Part shown: positions 60,812 through 64,000 of the stretch, one piece after another
Layout of the letters: each line of letters opens with the position of its first letter
Numbering within the stretch: position 1 is the stretch's first letter
Assembly: GCF_003014675.1 (NCBI RefSeq)
Contig: NZ_PYAU01000001.1
Coordinates: forward strand, 2,418,001 to 2,482,000
Reading direction: 5' to 3'
Length of the DNA stretch: 64,000 nucleotides
From: Labedella gwakjiensis
GTDB taxonomy: Bacteria > Actinomycetota > Actinomycetes > Actinomycetales > Microbacteriaceae
The notes under the pieces: model-generated
The model's database searches: none
The model's input: the letters and a program-made list of their open reading frames with translations, nothing else
Told to the model about the DNA's origin: nothing
Made by a program: the position numbers and the translations under genes

Positions 60812-61834
60812 TCAGTGACGTCCTTTCGGAGCTGCGATGAGGAGGAGATCCGGACCCAGGGCGAGCGTCTCGCGGACGTCGAGCCGGAGGCCGTCCGCGA
60901 TAGTGGTCGCGCCGATGTCGATGATGGCCGTGCGGGGCCCTCCGAGGATCGTGGGGGCGAGGTAGACGTGGTACTCGTCGACGAGCCCCGTCGCGATGAC
61001 CGCGCTCGCGAACCGGGGGCCGCCCTCGATGAGGAGGGTGCGAATGCCGCGGGAATGGAGCGCGACGAACTCTCCGACCAGGGAGTTACCCGGCGACGTG
61101 AGGAATCCCCGCGGGTGCGAGCGCACACGGGCGCCCGACGGGATCGCGGTGCGGCCGAACACCACGGGGATCGGCTGACGGTCCGCGAGGGCGTCTCCGT
61201 CGCGTGCGGTGAGGGCCGGATCGTCGGCGAGGACGGTGCCCGTCCCCACGCCGATCGCGTCCACTGAGGCGCGGCGGCTGTGCACGTCGGCTCGCGCGAT
61301 GGGGCCTGTGATCCAGCGGCTCGATCCATCCGCCGCGGCGACCCGTCCGTCGAGGGTCGACGCCCACTTGACGGTGATGAGGGGGCGCCCCAGGCGTGCG
61401 GTGACGAGCCAGTCGTCGAGGAAGATCTCGCCTTCCTCGCGGCGGAATCCGGCGACGACCTCGACACCCGCGGCGCGCAGTCGTTCCGCTCCACCGCCCG
61501 ACGTGCGTCCCGGATCGTCGACGGCGTACACGACGCGCGCGACGCCGGCGGCGATGAGTGCCTCGGCGCACGGCCCCGTCCGGCCGGTGTGGTTGCAGGG
61601 TTCGAGGGTGACGACTGCTGTCGCGCCGTGCGCGGCTCCGGCAGGGAGGTGAGAGAGAGCGTCGACCTCGGCGTGGGCCGTGCCGGCGCCGCGGTGGTGT
61701 CCTTCGGCGATCACGCGCCCGCCGGCGTCGAGCACGACGCACCCCACGCGGGGGTTCACGCCGCGAGCGGGGCCGAGGGCGGCGAGCTCGAACGCACGCG
61801 TCATCGCCTCGTCGATGCTCCGATCCGCCGGCAT
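60812..61834 (-). CDS. ribD: Diaminohydroxyphosphoribosylaminopyrimidine deaminase / reductase
   Basis: The 340-residue bifunctional enzyme deaminates and then reduces the pyrimidine intermediate of riboflavin synthesis. The deaminase has HAEVDAL (zinc and proton shuttle) and EPCNHTGRTGPCAEAL (two zinc cysteines). The reductase domain starts LITVKWASTLDGRVA and ends with a dinucleotide-binding fold. The ATG at 61834 was chosen because the region upstream is the FMN riboswitch and a GGAGCGGGAG site adjoins it; longer in-frame starts lie inside the leader. Confidence 0.95.
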   Translation of the reverse strand: MPADRSIDEAMTRAFELAALGPARGVNPRVGCVVLDAGGRVIAEGHHRGAGTAHAEVDALSHLPAGAAHGATAVVTLEPCNHTGRTGPCAEALIAAGVARVVYAVDDPGRTSGGGAERLRAAGVEVVAGFRREEGEIFLDDWLVTARLGRPLITVKWASTLDGRVAAADGSSRWITGPIARADVHSRRASVDAIGVGTGTVLADDPALTARDGDALADRQPIPVVFGRTAIPSGARVRSHPRGFLTSPGNSLVGEFVALHSRGIRTLLIEGGPRFASAVIATGLVDEYHVYLAPTILGGPRTAIIDIGATTIADGLRLDVRETLALGPDLLLIAAPKGRH

Positions 61835-61844
61835 CTCCCGCTCC

Positions 61845-61865
61845 GTCCGTGTTCGCGAGACGGAC
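61845..61865 (-). promoter_or_regulatory. Hairpin just ahead of the ribD ribosome site
   Basis: GTCCGT pairs with ACGGAC around a 9-base loop immediately 5' of the GGAGCGGGAG ribosome site. It may be part of the riboswitch expression platform that controls translation start. Confidence 0.5.
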
Positions 61866-61928
61866 TCCGGGGCGCCGCGATGCCGTGGGGACATCGACGA
61901 CAGCGGTCGTCGGAGAACCGGCGACCGT

Positions 61929-62071
61929 CGTGCTGCCTTCCATCCGGACTCGAGCCGATCCGTGAGGATCGACCCATAACCGTCGGTGCCGGAGTTCCAC
62001 CGGCTCAACCGCACGAATGCGGGTCGCGGACTATCACCGCCGGTTCGGACTCTCACCGACCCCGGAGCACG
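61929..62071 (-). promoter_or_regulatory. FMN riboswitch (RFN element)
   Basis: On the minus strand the conserved RFN segments appear in order: CTCCGGGGTCGGTGAGAGTC, CGAACCGGCGGTGATAGTCC, GCGACCCG, then GGTGGAACTCCGGCACCGACGGT and, after a variable stem, GAGTCCGGATGGAAGGCAGC. The closing stem is CGTGCT (62066-62071) with AGCACG (61929-61934). It binds flavin mononucleotide and lowers expression of the rib operon downstream. The variable stem (GATCC/GGATC) is typical. Confidence 0.96.
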
Positions 62072-62152
62072 TGTCTCCTGCGATCATAAATCACCGCGAC
62101 CGGCACGGGGTCATTCGCGCCTGTGAGGTTTCCCTGCGTGACGCGGGTCCCG

Positions 62153-63145
62153 TCAGGATCCGTGAGCCCTCGCCGCCATGGTCTCGTCCACGAGCCGACG
62201 TGCCGTGCCCGAATCGACGATGAGATCGGTGACGATTCCGGCCGCCAGCGCCCCTTTCAGGCTCGGGATCTTCGACACCCCGGACACGACGCACACGCGG
62301 CGCGCGACGCCGCGGAGCACCGCGATCCCCGGGCCGGACGATCGCGCGTTGAGCGCGACCCCGTCCTCGCTCCCGTCCTCGCGATAGAAGACGGTCGCGA
62401 CGTCGCCGACGACACCGGCCGTCGACAGGCTCGCGAAGTCCTCGTCGTCGAGATAGCCGCCGATGTACACGTGGCTCGGAACGCCGGCGAACGGGGAACC
62501 GAGGCCGAACACGGCGATGTCGAGCGCGCGCTGCATGGCGACGACGCGAGCCACGCTGCGCTCGCGCCAGAGGGCAGCCTTCGTCTCGGGATCATCGAAG
62601 AACGCGGGGACGGGGAACTGCTGGACGTGGGCTCCGTACGCCGATCCGTACCTCTCGAGGATCTCGCTCGCGTAGAGGATGCCCGTGGTCCGCGGGTTGG
62701 CTGCACCATTGAGCTGGACGATGTTCGAGTTGTGGGTGGCCTTGGGGACCAGGTGTCGGGAGATCGCGCTCATCGTGGAGCCCCAGGCGATGCCCATCGA
62801 CATGTTGGAGTCGAAGAACGTGCCGAGAATTCGTGCAGCCGACACCGCGACGCGCTCGAGCCGGTCGACGTCGCCCGTCTGGTCGGGAACGGGGACGACG
62901 TGGGCGACGATCCCGAACAGGCTGGCGATGTCGCCCTCGAGCTGACGGGGCATGTCGAACGGCGAGTGGACGCGGATGTCCACAAGCCCCGTTTCGCGGG
63001 CGTGGCTGAGCAGCCGGGAGACGGATGATCGCGACGTGCCCAGTTCCGCGGCGATCGCCTCCATCGTGAGGTCCTGCAGGTAATAGAGCTGGGCGGCCGT
63101 CAGCGCGTCCCGTGTCTTGGAGCTCAGGGTCCCCGGTACGTCCAC
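62153..63145 (-). CDS. SorC-type sugar-binding transcriptional regulator
   Basis: The 330-residue regulator has an N-terminal helix-turn-helix (DLTMEAIAAELGTSRSSVSR) and a SorC/CggR-type effector domain, with VPVPDQTGDVDRLERVAVSA and NIVQLNGAANPRTTGI. The ligand is typically a phosphosugar or polyol phosphate. The GTG start has GAGGAGGAG 6 bases upstream. It is divergent from glpD, and an inverted repeat lies between them (63162-63175), so it probably regulates glycerol or polyol use. Confidence 0.92.
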   Translation of the reverse strand: MDVPGTLSSKTRDALTAAQLYYLQDLTMEAIAAELGTSRSSVSRLLSHARETGLVDIRVHSPFDMPRQLEGDIASLFGIVAHVVPVPDQTGDVDRLERVAVSAARILGTFFDSNMSMGIAWGSTMSAISRHLVPKATHNSNIVQLNGAANPRTTGILYASEILERYGSAYGAHVQQFPVPAFFDDPETKAALWRERSVARVVAMQRALDIAVFGLGSPFAGVPSHVYIGGYLDDEDFASLSTAGVVGDVATVFYREDGSEDGVALNARSSGPGIAVLRGVARRVCVVSGVSKIPSLKGALAAGIVTDLIVDSGTARRLVDETMAARAHGS

Positions 63146-63161
63146 GATCGCTCCTCCTCGG

Positions 63162-63175
63162 TGCACGTTTGTGCA
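63162..63175. promoter_or_regulatory. Operator candidate between SorC regulator and glpD
   Basis: TGCAC-GTTT-GTGCA is a perfect 5-4-5 inverted repeat 17 bp upstream of the regulator start codon. It is a candidate SorC site covering a divergent promoter region. Confidence 0.65.
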
Positions 63176-63275
63176 ACGTGCTTGAACAGACGTGAGTCTA
63201 CGCCGATGATCGATGCGAGGGCACGAGCGGAATCCGAACGCAGACGTGCCTATCGACCGTCGCAAGGAGCACACC

Positions 63276-64000
63276 GTGGTTCGTCCTACCCCCCGCCCGT
63301 CCGAACGCCGCGCGACCGTCTCGGCCATCGCCGAACGGCCGAACGCCCAGGTGCTCGTCATCGGCGCCGGCATCAACGGAATCGCCACGTTCCGCGACCT
63401 CGCCCTCCAGGGGATCGACGTCGTCCTCGTCGAGCGCGACGACTTCGTCTCGGGCGCCTCGTCCGCGTCGTCCCACATGATCCACGGCGGCGTCCGCTAC
63501 CTCGAGAACGGCGAGTTCCGCCTCGTCCGCGAGTCCGTGCAGGAGCGAAACCGACTCATCAAGACGGCGCCGCACTACGTCAAGCCGCTGCGCACGACCA
63601 TCCCGATCTACTCGACGTTCTCGGGCATCCTCTCGGCGCCTCTGCGTTTCCTCACGCACAAGGCCGGAAAGCCGACCGAGCGCGGTGCGGCCCTCATCAA
63701 GGTCGGCATGGTCCTCTACGACTCCTTCTCGCGGGACGGCGGATCGGTGCCCCGCCACCGGTTCCTCGGGCGCACCCGTTCTCTCGAGGAACTGCCCCGC
63801 CTGAACGCCGGCCTCAAGTACACCGCCACCTACTACGACGCCTCCATGCACGACCCGGAGCGCCTCGCGCTGGACGTGCTCCGCGACGGCGTCGAGACCG
63901 GTCCGACCGCGCGCGCGGCGAACCGGCTCTCCGCCGTGGGGGCCGACGGCGGCTCCATCGTGCTCCGTGACGAGGAGACGGGGGAGACCTTCCCCTTCAC
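63276..64000 (+). CDS. glpD: Glycerol-3-phosphate dehydrogenase (FAD), truncated by right window edge
   Basis: The first 241 residues are visible. The enzyme oxidises glycerol 3-phosphate to dihydroxyacetone phosphate and passes electrons to quinone at the membrane. An N-terminal extension leads into the FAD motif VLVIGAGINGIATFRDLALQ, with SSASSHMIHGGVRYLENGEF as the next family stretch and TYYDASMHDPERLAL further on. The GTG follows AAGGAG by 6 bases. It is divergent from the SorC regulator, which suggests control by a polyol or phosphosugar. The C-terminal part lies outside the window. Confidence 0.93.
   Translation, partial: MVRPTPRPSERRATVSAIAERPNAQVLVIGAGINGIATFRDLALQGIDVVLVERDDFVSGASSASSHMIHGGVRYLENGEFRLVRESVQERNRLIKTAPHYVKPLRTTIPIYSTFSGILSAPLRFLTHKAGKPTERGAALIKVGMVLYDSFSRDGGSVPRHRFLGRTRSLEELPRLNAGLKYTATYYDASMHDPERLALDVLRDGVETGPTARAANRLSAVGADGGSIVLRDEETGETFPF

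Overview
The window is high-GC actinobacterial DNA. Codon third positions are mostly G or C, GTG starts are common, genes overlap by 4 bp (ATGA/GTGA), and several promoters sit 6-8 nt before the start codon, as in leaderless mRNAs. Gene content (PASTA-containing PBP1, mycothiol-type isomerase fold, 6C RNA, DrrAB-like exporter, Tad/Flp remnant) and many plant-polysaccharide genes suggest a Microbacteriaceae-like, probably plant- or soil-associated bacterium. This is inference, not a species call.

Region 1 (1-4223): the 3' part of mqo, thymidine kinase, two tandem VanZ-like genes, tRNA-Pro(CGG) with a strong terminator, and two unrecognised small membrane proteins. Region 2 (4256-19111): a block whose order resembles the mycobacterial Rv3683-to-Rv3644c interval with many genes missing: metallophosphoesterase, PonA2-like PBP, DUF4177 protein, RidA, acetyl-CoA synthetase, 6C small RNA, a compact tad operon (tadA, tadB-like, DUF4244 pilin, two TadE-like), topA, tmk and holB. 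Region 3 (19108-21987): a secreted TAP-like hydrolase, tRNA-Thr(CGT), short tandem repeats, and an AraC/VOC gene pair.

Region 4 (21998-31931): a plant side-chain sugar locus. Beta-galactosidase GH35, arabinofuranosidase GH51, a sugar ABC importer (binding protein and two permeases, no ATPase) and a divergent LacI regulator with two 16-bp operators are followed by aldose 1-epimerase and a Gfo/Idh oxidoreductase. Region 5 (31971-34655): PBP4-type carboxypeptidase, Nudix hydrolase and nicotinamidase. Region 6 (34766-47083): a beta-glucuronide pathway. A LacI repressor is divergent from a peptide-family ABC importer (with a permease-ATPase fusion), uxaC, fructuronate reductase, beta-glucuronidase and an enolase-superfamily mannonate dehydratase. 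Together these would import glucuronides, release glucuronate and convert it to 2-keto-3-deoxygluconate.

Region 7 (47132-58194): a RamB-like regulator divergent from GTP-dependent PEP carboxykinase, an ABC exporter, a small self-regulated-looking HTH gene, a mycothiol-dependent-type enzyme, a three-gene DrrAB-like exporter and an MHS-family transporter. Region 8 (58391-62071): the riboflavin operon ribD-ribE-ribBA-ribH behind an FMN riboswitch. Region 9 (62153-64000): a SorC-type regulator divergent from glpD, which runs off the right edge.

The least explained structure is a set of long intergenic palindromes. Three of them (4256-4313, 21934-21987, 50693-50750) share the same arms and are clearly one dispersed family. 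No CRISPR array, prophage, complete insertion sequence or clear defence system was seen.
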